Assembly: GCF_016889425.1 (NCBI RefSeq) | Contig: NZ_CP069513.1 | Span: 1,302,001 to 1,366,000 of the forward strand | Reading direction: 5' to 3' | DNA length: 64,000 nucleotides | Source of the DNA: Corynebacterium amycolatum | GTDB taxonomy: Bacteria > Actinomycetota > Actinomycetes > Mycobacteriales > Mycobacteriaceae | Part shown: positions 16,683-24,443 of the stretch, one piece after another | Position numbering within the stretch: position 1 is the first letter of the stretch | How the letters are laid out: each line of letters starts with the position of its first letter | Notes under the pieces: model-generated | What the model saw: only the letters and a program-made list of their open reading frames with translations | The model's database searches: none | Told to the model about the DNA's origin: nothing | Translations under genes and position numbers: made by a program

Positions 16683-18233
16683 TTACTTCTTTTTCTTAGA
16701 GAAAGACCCGGAGACCACTTCAGAGACTTTATGGAAGGCCTTGGTCATCGTTCCCTCTTCCTGCTTGGTCGGACCAGCATCGGGGGAAACCTTACCGGCG
16801 GTGCGAGCATCTGCCTTCACGGCGCTCTCTGCAGAGCTGTCGGAGTCGTCACTGCCCAGGCGGAACGAAGCCAGTCGGTCGCGCATCGCACGGCCGGCAG
16901 CTTCAATCTGAATGCCGGAGATCGATCCGGCATCCGTGGCGAACTCGATATCCTTTGCGGTCTTGTCACCCGTACGCAAATCTGTGAGGTCGCCGAGGTA
17001 GCGGAACCAGACCGCGACGACTGCAGTGACTGGCACCGCGAGGAAGGCGCCGATGATGCCGAAGATACCGCCACCGAGCAGAACCACCAGCAGGACGATT
17101 GCGGCGTGCAGGTCCATAGCCTTGGACTGCAGAATCGGGGAGAGGATATTGCCCTCAATCTGCTGGACGGCAATGATGATGAGCAAGACAAAGATTGCTG
17201 TGGTCAGGCCGTTGGCAACAAGTGCGACTACCACTGCAATGAAGCCGGCGGTGAAAGCACCGACAATAGGAATGAATCCAGCGAAGAAAGTCACCACGGC
17301 CAGAACCATTGCCAGCGGCACATTCAAAATCGCAAGACCAGCACCGATGAAGACCGCGTCGATAAGCGAAACGATAGCCTGCGTGCGGATGTAGCCCGAC
17401 AGCGTGTTCCAGGAGCGGGTGAGTACCTCCGTGAGATGCCAGCCGAGGCGACGTCCGGTCAGGCGGCGGAGCCATGGCAGGAAGTCCTGGCCGTCCTTGA
17501 TGAAGAAGAACGTCAGAACCAGCATTGCCATCAAGGTTACGGCGACCGAGGAGACCACCGAGATGCCTTGGAAGACTGTGTTGGCGATATCGCCGGAGCG
17601 CTCCTGAAGCCATGTGGACCCCTGGTCCAGAGCATCGAGAATCTGCTCATCCTTGACGTTAAATGGTGGGGCCTGAATGATGTTCTGGACTTCTTGGATG
17701 CCGTCGGTGAACTGGCGACGCAATTCTGGGAACTGCGACTGCACAGTCGGTGCGAGGACCGCGACAACGCCGCCAAGCACCGCCAGCGCGCCTAGGATGA
17801 CCGTCAGTGCGGAGAGCGCGCGGGGCCAGCGGTGCTTCATCAGGAACACTGCGGGCGGAGCCAGCACCGTGGAGACAATCAGGGCCAACAGAATCGGCAG
17901 AACGCCAGCCCAAATCTTTCCCAGAATCATAGCGCTGACGTACAGCGCCGCTGCGGTGATGAGGAAACGCAGGCACCAACCTGCGAACCATCGGGCGCCC
18001 TCGCCAATGACGTCGGCGCGGTCGATGGACTCGGAGTCATTTTCGCTCATAAGCTCATCGAGATTCTCAGCATCTTCCGGCAAATCCGGTTGCGTTACCG
18101 CTGACTTATGGGCGTCGGAGGGGATAGACAGAGACTGTTCTACACGCAGAGGCTCCGATCCCATTACGTGATCGATAGCGTCTTTTTCGGACTGCGCAGT
18201 CCACTCTTCGCCTTCATTGGGTTTATTGCTCAC
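16683..18233 (-). CDS. AI-2E family transporter
   Basis: 516 residues. After an acidic N-terminal stretch of about 85 residues come two helices, a longer soluble insert and then a cluster of helices ending near residue 400, the TqsA/YdiK-like topology. Conserved pieces include GFIPIVGAFTAG and QQIEGNILSPILQSKAM. Members export small molecules or work as Na+/H+ antiporters; which applies here is unknown. The C-terminal 110 residues are a hydrophilic extension. The gene is divergent from ychF. Confidence 0.82.
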   Translation of the reverse strand: MSNKPNEGEEWTAQSEKDAIDHVMGSEPLRVEQSLSIPSDAHKSAVTQPDLPEDAENLDELMSENDSESIDRADVIGEGARWFAGWCLRFLITAAALYVSAMILGKIWAGVLPILLALIVSTVLAPPAVFLMKHRWPRALSALTVILGALAVLGGVVAVLAPTVQSQFPELRRQFTDGIQEVQNIIQAPPFNVKDEQILDALDQGSTWLQERSGDIANTVFQGISVVSSVAVTLMAMLVLTFFFIKDGQDFLPWLRRLTGRRLGWHLTEVLTRSWNTLSGYIRTQAIVSLIDAVFIGAGLAILNVPLAMVLAVVTFFAGFIPIVGAFTAGFIAVVVALVANGLTTAIFVLLIIIAVQQIEGNILSPILQSKAMDLHAAIVLLVVLLGGGIFGIIGAFLAVPVTAVVAVWFRYLGDLTDLRTGDKTAKDIEFATDAGSISGIQIEAAGRAMRDRLASFRLGSDDSDSSAESAVKADARTAGKVSPDAGPTKQEEGTMTKAFHKVSEVVSGSFSKKKK

Positions 18234-18327
18234 ATATTCATTATGGGGGTTCGCAGGGGATAGGGGGCAACTTCACGAAGTTAGGGCGAGTTCAAATCTG
18301 TCTTCCCAAGCCCGTAAGATGGGCAAT

Positions 18328-19407
18328 GTGAGTCTTACACTTGGAATCGTCGGTCTGCCCAATGTCGGAAAGTCAACCCTGTTTAACGCCTTGACGCGCA
18401 ACGATGTGCTGGCTGCGAACTACCCATTCGCCACCATCGAGCCGAACGTCGGCGTTGTGGAGCTTCCCGATCCCCGTTTGAATAAGCTCGCCGAGATTTA
18501 CGGCTCCGAGCGTATTCTTCCGGCTACGGTGTCGTTTGTGGACATCGCCGGCATCGTCAAGGGTGCATCGGAGGGCGAAGGCCTGGGTAACAAGTTCCTC
18601 GCCAACATCCGCGAGGCTGACGCTATCTGTCAGGTCGTCCGTGTCTTCAACGATGATGATGTCGTGCATGTCGACGGCAAGGTTGACCCGGCCTCAGACA
18701 TCGGTGTGATTGAAACCGAGCTCATCCTGGCTGATATCCAGACCATTGAGAAGGCGCTGCCGCGGCTGGAAAAGGAAGCCAAGAAGGATAAGGAAAAGGT
18801 CGGCGAGGTTGAAGCCGTTAAACAGGCCCTTGCCGTGTTGGAAGAGGGGCGCACTCTCTTCGCTGCTTCCGATGATGTGAAGCTCTCCGCTCTGCGCGAG
18901 CTGCACTTGCTCACCGCAAAGCCGTTCCTCTACGTCTTCAATGCTGACGAGGAAGTGCTTGCCGACGAGGACCGCCGCGCGGATCTGGCCGCTGCTGTGG
19001 AACCGGCGGACTGTGTATTCCTCGATGCGAAGGCTGAGTCGGACCTGCTGGAGCTGGATGAGGAATCCCGCAATGAGCTGCTGGCCGAAATTGGTCAGAC
19101 TGAGCCGGGCCTGCATTCGCTTGCTCGCGCTGGTTTCCGCACCCTGGGGCTACAGACCTACCTGACCGCTGGCCCGAAGGAGTCTCGCGCCTGGACCATT
19201 CCGAAGGGTGCTACGGCTCCGCAGGCTGCCGGCGTGATTCACACTGATTTTGAGCGCGGTTTCATTAAGGCTGAAATTGTGTCCTTCAACGACTTGGTCG
19301 AGGCCGGTTCGATTGCCGAGGCGAAGGCCAAGGGCAAGGTTCGCCAGGAGGGCAAGGACTACATCATGCACGACGGTGATGTGGTCGAGTTCAAGTTCAA
19401 CGTGTAG
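18328..19407 (+). CDS. ychF: Ribosome-binding ATPase/GTPase of the OBG-HflX-like class
   Basis: About 359 residues. The P-loop GLPNVGKST is at residues 8-16, followed by DIAGIVKGA (G3, with a hydrophobic residue instead of a catalytic Gln, as expected for a HAS-type NTPase), FNADEE (G4) and a C-terminal TGS domain ending VEFKFNV. GTG 18328 gives the usual MSLTLGIVG start; ATG 18319 would add three residues. YchF binds ribosomes and prefers ATP. Its last 20 bases are copied four times downstream and seem to be an integration site; the gene itself is intact. Confidence 0.94.
   Translation: MSLTLGIVGLPNVGKSTLFNALTRNDVLAANYPFATIEPNVGVVELPDPRLNKLAEIYGSERILPATVSFVDIAGIVKGASEGEGLGNKFLANIREADAICQVVRVFNDDDVVHVDGKVDPASDIGVIETELILADIQTIEKALPRLEKEAKKDKEKVGEVEAVKQALAVLEEGRTLFAASDDVKLSALRELHLLTAKPFLYVFNADEEVLADEDRRADLAAAVEPADCVFLDAKAESDLLELDEESRNELLAEIGQTEPGLHSLARAGFRTLGLQTYLTAGPKESRAWTIPKGATAPQAAGVIHTDFERGFIKAEIVSFNDLVEAGSIAEAKAKGKVRQEGKDYIMHDGDVVEFKFNV
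19384..19403 (+). repeat. att-like core R0 inside the ychF 3' end
   Basis: GTCGAGTTCAAGTTCAACGT, coding for the last residues of YchF. The same 17-20 bases recur at 22603, 32728, 35748 and 36968 (two copies with one or two changes), always within a longer repeat that lacks the rest of ychF. This copy is taken as the anchor end of the island. Confidence 0.75.
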
Positions 19408-19410
19408 TGC

Positions 19411-19800
19411 TTAACCTCTGCGATGAACTCTTTGATCCCGGGACGTGATGAGGACTGGGGCTATTGTGCTCCCCCGAACGCTACGGCCCGGGGGCACGAG
19501 GCTGTGTCGCAGGTGCAAGCGAGAGGACCAGGAGCGAAACACAGACCGCTGAGTCGACGCAGTCACGGTAAAGACGGAGCCGTCTAGGCGGTGCTCGAGG
19601 TTGCGCGAGATACGGTGACGCTGGGCGTCGGTAAGCGATGCGCATTCGGCGACATCGATGGAAAGCTGGACTTTGCCGTCCGTCGTGTTGACGCCCTGGC
19701 CGCCCGGAGTCGACGATTTCGCGAAACGCTCCGCGAGATCGGCGGCGATGACCGCACCGTCGGGGATCCCCGGGCCGGGCGCTATGGTCATGTCGTTCAT
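19411..19800 (-). CDS. ArfB-like peptidyl-tRNA hydrolase domain protein with atypical tail
   Basis: The N-terminal 90 residues match the RF-1/ArfB domain, with the catalytic loop STPGGQGVNTTDGKVQL; the GGQ motif hydrolyses peptidyl-tRNA on stalled ribosomes. After VTASTQRS the expected RNR..A..RL helix and lysine-rich tail that enters the mRNA channel are not recognisable, so the C-terminus may be eroded. The stop lies 3 nt from the ychF stop, tail to tail. The frame stays open upstream to about 19985 without a good start; ATG 19800 is chosen. It may be native to the chromosome or brought by the island. Confidence 0.55.
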   Translation of the reverse strand: MNDMTIAPGPGIPDGAVIAADLAERFAKSSTPGGQGVNTTDGKVQLSIDVAECASLTDAQRHRISRNLEHRLDGSVFTVTASTQRSVFRSWSSRLHLRHSLVPPGRSVRGSTIAPVLITSRDQRVHRRG

Positions 19801-19992
19801 GCCGCCCAGCCTAGGTGCCCACAACCCTTTCTCGTCTCGGCGGAAGCGGAGACCGCGTCGCGACGGCCGGGATCCAGCCTCAGTATTATCCTCGTCACCG
19901 GTTGATTCGAACGCTTTTTGCTCCTCCTTCTCCCGTCGGGCTTCGATTTCAGCGGCCTCCGCAGGTGGCAGTGATCGCTGGATCCGCTCGAA

Positions 19993-20343
19993 CTACCGGT
20001 TCCGATCAGCGGTCGAAGGATTTTCGCAGCAGCCGGACCTGCAGCGCCGGTGCCGCCGCCGTAGCCTGACGAGCATCCCCGCCATGACGGCCATCACGAC
20101 GGCGGTCCCGGCACCGATGATCCAGGGATTACCGAGGAGCCCACCGACGCCTGCGAGTGCTCCGCCCGCCGCGATGAACGGCAGGCCGCAGCAGAGCAGC
20201 GACGGAAGCGCGCAGCATGCCAGTAGGAGCAGCCCGGTCACTGCAGCGACGACGGGACCGGCGCGCCATTCGTCGCGGTCCTGATCGGCGCTCATCGTCT
20301 GCTTCTGGATGAGATCTCCCCGATTGCCTGCGTTGCCGTTCAT
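19993..20343 (-). CDS. Cysteine-pair membrane protein of the mercury module (MerT-like)
   Basis: 116 residues with two hydrophobic helices (about 30-48 and 53-92). Cys pairs sit in and after the first (LLACCALPSLLCCGLPF, residues 43-44 and 51-52) and a CxxxCC motif at 101-106 on the basic tail. Its ATG overlaps the merA stop as ATGA, so it is translated with merA. MerT and MerF-type proteins also carry membrane Cys pairs that pass Hg(II) inward to the reductase, so this is probably the mercury importer. I do not recognise the exact family. Confidence 0.65.
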   Translation of the reverse strand: MNGNAGNRGDLIQKQTMSADQDRDEWRAGPVVAAVTGLLLLACCALPSLLCCGLPFIAAGGALAGVGGLLGNPWIIGAGTAVVMAVMAGMLVRLRRRHRRCRSGCCENPSTADRNR

Positions 20344-21764
20344 GCGCAGCACGACAGCAGCGACGGGTCGGTGGTGAAGGCCTTCGCGGCGATCCGGATG
20401 CCCTCGGCCATGGTCAGGTAGGGGGCCCAGGCGTTGGCGACCTCGGCGACGGTCCTGCCGAGTACGTGGACGCCTGCGGCGGCGAGCTCCCCGGCGTCCT
20501 TGGCGACGGCGGTGAGGCCGAGGATCTCGCTCGTATCGGCGTTCACGACGATCTTGATGAACCCGCGGGTGTCGCGGTTGATCACCGCCCGGGGCACATA
20601 CTCCAGGGGCAGCACGCGGCAGTCGCAGCGGATCCCCGCGGCGACGACCTCCTTCTCGGTCATCCCGACCGCGCCGATCGCCGGTCCGGTGAACGTCACC
20701 CGCGGCAGATGGGAGTAGTCGACGGACCGGTCGGCGTCGGCGAACGCGTTCTCGGCGACGAGGGTGCCGTGGTGGGCCGCGACGTAGACGAACTCCGGGT
20801 GCCCGGTCACGTCGCCCGCGGCCCAGATCCGCGGGTTCGACGACTGCAGATGGTCGGAGACGACCACCTCGCCGGAGTCCCCGGTCTTCACCCCGACCGC
20901 ATCGAGGTTCAAGCCGTCGGTGACGGGACGGCGTCCGAGAGCGACGAGCACCTGGTCGGCGCGGAACTCCTGCGAGCCGCCGGACACGTCCGCGGTAACC
21001 ACGACCTGCCCGGTCGCCGCGTCCCGGGACACCCGGGTCGGCACCGCGCGGCGGACCACCCGGATGCCCTCGTCGGCGAACACCTCCTGCAGTGTCCGGG
21101 ACACCTCCGGCTCCTCCTTCGACGCGAGCCGGGACCGCACCAGCACGGTGACCTGGGAGCCGAGGCGGACGAACAGCTGCGTCTGCTCCAGGGCGACGTA
21201 GCCGCCGCCGAGCACCAGCAGCGACTCGGGGACCTCCGTCAGCTCCATCGCCGTGGTCGAGGTCAGGTACCCGGTCTCCTCCAGGCCGTCGATCGGCGGT
21301 GCCCACGGGCGAGAACCAGTCGCGACCAGGTAGTGGTGGGCCTCGATGGTCTCGACGCTTCCGTCGGATCCGGCAACATCGAGAACCGGCGCATCAGGGG
21401 TGCCCACGAACGAGGCGTCGCCGCGGAGGACCTGCCAGCCGTAGGAGTCGGCGACGTCGGCGTACTTCTCGCCGCGCAGCGACTCCACCAACGCTTGCTT
21501 CCCAGCGATCAGCGCGGGCATGTCGACGGGATCCGCCGTCGTAGCGATTCCGGGGAACCGGGTTGCGGCGTCGACCGCGACGTGCCGCGCGCCGGCCGCG
21601 GCAATGAGCGCCTTCGACGGGACGCAGCCCGTGTTCACGCAGGTGCCGCCGAGCGTCCCGCGCTCGATCATCACCACCGACTTCCCGAGCGTGCTGGCGC
21701 GGATCGCAGCGGCGAACGCGCCGCCTCCCGATCCGATGATGGCGAGATCGTACTTCGTAGGCAT
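20340..21764 (-). CDS. merA: Mercuric reductase
   Basis: 474 residues of the flavin disulfide oxidoreductase fold. FAD binding is at IIGSGGGAFAAAI; the redox pair is Cys42/Cys47 in GTCVNTGCVPSK; NADPH binding is near LVLGGGYVALEQ; AAGDVTGHPEFVYVA is the second FAD motif. It ends LLSCCA, the Cys472-Cys473 pair that hands Hg(II) to the active site, which separates MerA from dihydrolipoamide dehydrogenase. It reduces Hg(II) to Hg(0) with NADPH. There is no N-terminal HMA domain. The DNA is clearly richer in GC than the backbone. An alternative start at 21779 adds five residues. Confidence 0.92.
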   Translation of the reverse strand: MPTKYDLAIIGSGGGAFAAAIRASTLGKSVVMIERGTLGGTCVNTGCVPSKALIAAAGARHVAVDAATRFPGIATTADPVDMPALIAGKQALVESLRGEKYADVADSYGWQVLRGDASFVGTPDAPVLDVAGSDGSVETIEAHHYLVATGSRPWAPPIDGLEETGYLTSTTAMELTEVPESLLVLGGGYVALEQTQLFVRLGSQVTVLVRSRLASKEEPEVSRTLQEVFADEGIRVVRRAVPTRVSRDAATGQVVVTADVSGGSQEFRADQVLVALGRRPVTDGLNLDAVGVKTGDSGEVVVSDHLQSSNPRIWAAGDVTGHPEFVYVAAHHGTLVAENAFADADRSVDYSHLPRVTFTGPAIGAVGMTEKEVVAAGIRCDCRVLPLEYVPRAVINRDTRGFIKIVVNADTSEILGLTAVAKDAGELAAAGVHVLGRTVAEVANAWAPYLTMAEGIRIAAKAFTTDPSLLSCCA

Positions 21765-21812
21765 CGCTGCTCCTGTCAACTCTTGGCTTTCTGCTCTGTC
21801 TCAGCCATACTG

Positions 21813-21836
21813 GACCTTCCAGTGCAGGGGAAGGTC
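21813..21836. promoter_or_regulatory. mer operator/promoter
   Basis: A perfect inverted repeat GACCTTCC-N8-GGAAGGTC lies between the divergent merR and merA. On the minus strand TTGACC overlaps it and CAGTAT follows after 20 nt. This over-long -35/-10 spacing is the hallmark of MerR-activated promoters, where the regulator sits between the hexamers and distorts the DNA. Confidence 0.85.
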
Positions 21837-21862
21837 AAGCGCGGCCACGGAGGGAGACAGTA

Positions 21863-22252
21863 ATGTGGATCGGAGAACTCGCCGAGAGGGCGGGCACTAC
21901 CGCGAAGACCCTTCGCTTCTACGAGGAACAGGGCCTTCTGCCCCCGACCGAGCGCACGCCGTCCGGATACCGCGACTACGCGCCCGAGACGGTCGCTCGG
22001 ATCGACTTCATCCACCGCGGCCAGGCCGCGGGCCTCACCCTCGCCCAGATCCGCCAGATCCTCGACATCCGCGACGGCGGCCATGCGCCCTGCGAGCACG
22101 TGCGCGACCTGCTTGACGTGCGCCTCGCTGAGATCGAGCAGCAGATCGCGCAGCTCTCCGTGCTGCGCGACACTATCGCGGACCTTAGCCAGGACGCCGC
22201 GCACCCGGATCCTGAAACGTGCAGCACCGATCAAGTGTGTAGGTACTTGTAG
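21863..22252 (+). CDS. merR: MerR-family mercury-responsive regulator
   Basis: 129 residues. The N-terminal winged helix (ELAERAGTTAKTLRFYEEQGLLPP) is followed by a long dimerisation helix. Cys77, Cys120 and Cys126 could bind the metal; Hg sensors use three Cys with a slightly different spacing, so a related thiophilic metal is possible. It is divergent from merA with the MerR-type operator between them, so it represses without metal and activates with it. Confidence 0.85.
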   Translation: MWIGELAERAGTTAKTLRFYEEQGLLPPTERTPSGYRDYAPETVARIDFIHRGQAAGLTLAQIRQILDIRDGGHAPCEHVRDLLDVRLAEIEQQIAQLSVLRDTIADLSQDAAHPDPETCSTDQVCRYL

Positions 22253-22295
22253 ACGGCGGGACTCAATGACTCAAACGCTACAACCCCGATATGCG

Positions 22296-22544
22296 CTAGC
22301 GCAGGTCGATGCCGCCGGTGCCCACCTCGATGATTTTGGTGGTGGCCGCGATAGCACACAGCAGCGGCATCGGGGCGGAGGCCTGCAGCGCGAAGTGGTG
22401 GACTCGGAAGGACGCGTTGTTCACGCCGATTTCGTCCGCAGCCTGGGTGATCTCCAGACGAGTCTTGGCGATCTTTTCCGCAGATGGCCCGCACTAGCTG
22501 CCGAAGGCGTAATGCCCGAAGCTTAAGAAGCCGAACGCTTTCAT
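22296..22544 (-). pseudogene. 5' fragment of a luciferase-like flavin monooxygenase gene
   Basis: It starts MKAFGFLSFGHYAFGS behind a good AAAGGAG site, hits an in-frame TAG at codon 17 (22494-22496), then continues in the same frame through QAADEIGVNNASFRVHHF and AIAATTKIIEVGTG, typical of LLM-class oxidoreductases. It stops at about 80 codons; full members are around 330. It lies just upstream of repeat R1, so it is probably a relic cut by an island rearrangement. Confidence 0.75.
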
Positions 22545-22570
22545 TGGATAACACTCCTTTTGATGGTGTT

Positions 22571-22626
22571 AACGAGAGGGAGTAACTTTGCAACGACATA
22601 CCGTCGAGTTCAAGTTCAACGTTTAA
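22571..22626 (+). repeat. att-like repeat R1 (type A)
   Basis: AACGAGA, a stretch containing GTAACTTTGCAACGACAT, then the ychF 3' end (GTCGAGTTCAAGTTCAACGT at 22603-22622) and TAA. It would encode VTLQRHTVEFKFNV and stop, recreating the YchF C-terminus. Nearly identical to R3. Confidence 0.75.
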
Positions 22627-22658
22627 GCGCCGCGTCTGACTTATAGCGAAGGTGTTCT

Positions 22659-22946
22659 ATGAGCATGATCGAGCTGAACGGCACCTTGATCTGCAAAGAC
22701 CACAGTGATGTTTCAATCGTTGAACGGTTCCTTCCAAAACACGTTGAGCTCTCTCGTGATGAACCCGGGTGTCTGCGCTTCGAGGTCACTCAATCCGACG
22801 ACCCGCTCGTATGGAATGTATCAGAACAATTCACTGATCAAGCATCGTTCGATTCGCACCAAGCGCGGGTTAAAGCGAGCGAGTGGGGTCAGGCAACAGC
22901 GCATATTCAACGTGACTACACCATCACGGGGCCCAGGGGAGGGTGA
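22659..22946 (+). CDS. Antibiotic biosynthesis monooxygenase (ABM) domain protein
   Basis: 95 residues with the small ferredoxin-like ABM fold, of the type found in cofactor-free quinol monooxygenases; HVELSRDEPGCLRFEVTQS is the typical central strand-turn. The start is ATG 22659 with GAAGGTG before it. It is the first gene after R1 and precedes the recombinase relic. The substrate is unknown. Confidence 0.72.
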   Translation: MSMIELNGTLICKDHSDVSIVERFLPKHVELSRDEPGCLRFEVTQSDDPLVWNVSEQFTDQASFDSHQARVKASEWGQATAHIQRDYTITGPRGG

Positions 22947-22965
22947 AATCGTTGACTACCGCTAG

Positions 22966-23240
22966 CAAGCTTCCGCCAGTGTACCCGAGCGTAAAGGCGC
23001 TAGGCAGTCACGCGCCCAACAGCAGCGTGCTGAGCAAGGGCGCTGGTGTTCCGACGGTGTACGTCCTATTGGCTACAGCTCAACAGGCGAGATCATCCCT
23101 GCTGAGGCGGAGGCTGTACTTGGTATCTATCGTGCTATCGAACGCGGTAATTCCATGCGCGATATCGCCAGCGTGCAGTGCATTGCTGCTTCAATTGGCC
23201 CTTCTTGCGTGCTCTCTTCTGTCCCAGCCACTTTATTGAC
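22966..23240 (+). pseudogene. Relic of a large serine recombinase
   Basis: Read in the frame of position 23041, the DNA encodes VPERKGARQSRAQQQRAEQG, then RWCSDGVRPIGYSSTGEI and IPAEAEAVLGIYRAIERGNS, which is the central recombinase domain of large serine integrases/Ccr-type enzymes. A TAG at 22963 precedes it. The catalytic serine domain and the C-terminal half are missing. It is the only mobility gene trace in the island and lies next to repeat R1. Confidence 0.7.
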
Positions 23241-23324
23241 ACGTAGATTGCACTATGTACTAGGCAGCCATTTCATTGACACGTTAATTAAACAGTGAAG
23301 TGGCCAGCCATTCGATTGGCACGT
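23226..23324. repeat. Three direct repeats of 19 bp at exact 40-bp period
   Basis: AGCCACTTTATTGACACGT (23226), AGCCATTTCATTGACACGT (23266) and AGCCATTCGATTGGCACGT (23306). Spaced terminal repeats containing TGGCCAGCC-like words are known from IS21-family ends, so this is probably an insertion-sequence end remnant. No istA/istB genes are present. Confidence 0.55.
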
Positions 23325-23339
23325 TTACTGCGCAATAGA

Positions 23340-23681
23340 TTGACACCAACGCCGTGTCCTTTACTCGGGAGACACCCCCGGTGACGGTGGCCAGCACAAA
23401 GACGACGGTGAAGCCGAGAATGAACAACCCGGCCGCACCCGCTACCGCCCACTGGCGTTTGGTGACCACCGCGCCCCCTCGGCGTCGTAGTCGACCTCCC
23501 CGCCGACCACACTGGCCAGATACGACATATATCCGGGTACCAGGGGTACGACGCACGGGGAGGCGAACGAGATCAGACCTGCAGCTGCTGCAGCCAGGAT
23601 GCCGATCATCAGTGGCCCGGTGGCCGCGGCGTCGGCGAACTGCTGGCCGATCGCCAACTGCGCAATCACATCAACGGTCAT
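23340..23681 (-). pseudogene. Truncated, frameshifted ccdA-type thiol transporter
   Basis: It begins MTVDVIAQLA and shows the CcdA hallmark GLISFASPCVVPLVPGYMSYL, with the Cys that carries electrons through the membrane. After about 70 codons the frame shifts; the next helix (AVAGAAGLFILGFTVVFVL) is in another frame, and the gene ends at the IS-like repeats. The ATG overlaps the tlpA stop (ATGA). It would have supplied reductant to the TlpA product outside the membrane. Confidence 0.75.
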
Positions 23682-24293
23682 GATGCTGGTGCCTCCTCGG
23701 CCAGCGGCAGAGCGACATCAAGGATGTCATCGGCGGTGACCTCCCTCAGGAACACCGCGGCCGGGCGGTGGCTTCGGTCCAGGACAATGGTGGTCGGGAT
23801 GACCGAGGTCGGCACCTCCCAGGGCCGCAGCGATACGAAACGGCGGGTCGTAGATCGAGGGATAGGTCACCGCGTTGTCGAGTTTGAAGTCCTGGGCGAT
23901 GGTCTGGTTGTAGTCACGGACGTTGATGCCCAGCACCGTGCCACCGAGGGGGTCGAGAGTCTCTTGGACAAGCTGCAGGTCATCGACTTCCGTCCGGCAC
24001 GGTGCACACCACTAGCCCCAAGCGTTGAGGACGACGACCTCGCCTTCAAAATCAGACAGGCTGATCTCCTCACCTTCCTCCATCAACGACGGGCAGGAGA
24101 AGCCCGGCAGCGGCGCACATTCCTCCTCTGCGTAGATAATCTCGGTTTGGCCTCCTGGTGAGTGGAACTGGAAGGTGCCCCCCCCGACGGCGACGGCGTT
24201 TCGGATGCCGTCGCCTGAGGAACAGGCCACCAGGGTCACGGCGGTGAGCACCGCGGCAACCGCGATGGCGGCTCTGCGGGGTGTGCTCGGCAT
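23678..24293 (-). pseudogene. TlpA-family lipoprotein thiol-disulfide reductase, broken
   Basis: A lipoprotein signal (lipobox LVAC) leads into a thioredoxin fold. The active site WCAPC is directly preceded by an in-frame TAG (24012-24014) at a position where relatives often have Gln, and a second lesion near 23815 shifts the frame before the TSVIPTTIVLD strand. The remaining sequence is clearly TlpA-like. Corynebacterial copper loci carry such a gene next to the multicopper oxidase. Probably inactive. Confidence 0.78.
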
Positions 24294-24443
24294 GGATTAG
24301 ATCTCCATATTCCGGGGCGGTGGGGAAGAAGACGGTGTTCTGGTTGTCCCGGAAGACCACAACACCGAGGAAGGTCATCGTGCTGCCCGGTGGGTGGCCT
24401 GCAGCGACTCTGCCCACCTCGGCACTCAACCCTGCTGTGGGGG

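Noticed and set aside
18285..18320. GAGTTCAAATC before ychF as a tRNA T-arm
   Set aside because: No acceptor stem, anticodon arm or cloverleaf could be drawn; also no tRNA was found elsewhere in the window.
19993..21306. A 437-codon minus-strand frame covering much of merA
   Set aside because: Out of frame with merA and full of Arg/Gly runs typical of GC-rich shadow frames. Only its last 116 codons, from the ATG overlapping the merA stop, look like a real protein.
20466..21863. A 465-codon plus-strand frame opposite merA
   Set aside because: Shadow of a GC-rich gene; no domain, no ribosome site.
23226..23324. CRISPR array
   Set aside because: Only three imperfect copies with 21-nt partly similar spacers and no cas genes; an IS end fits better.
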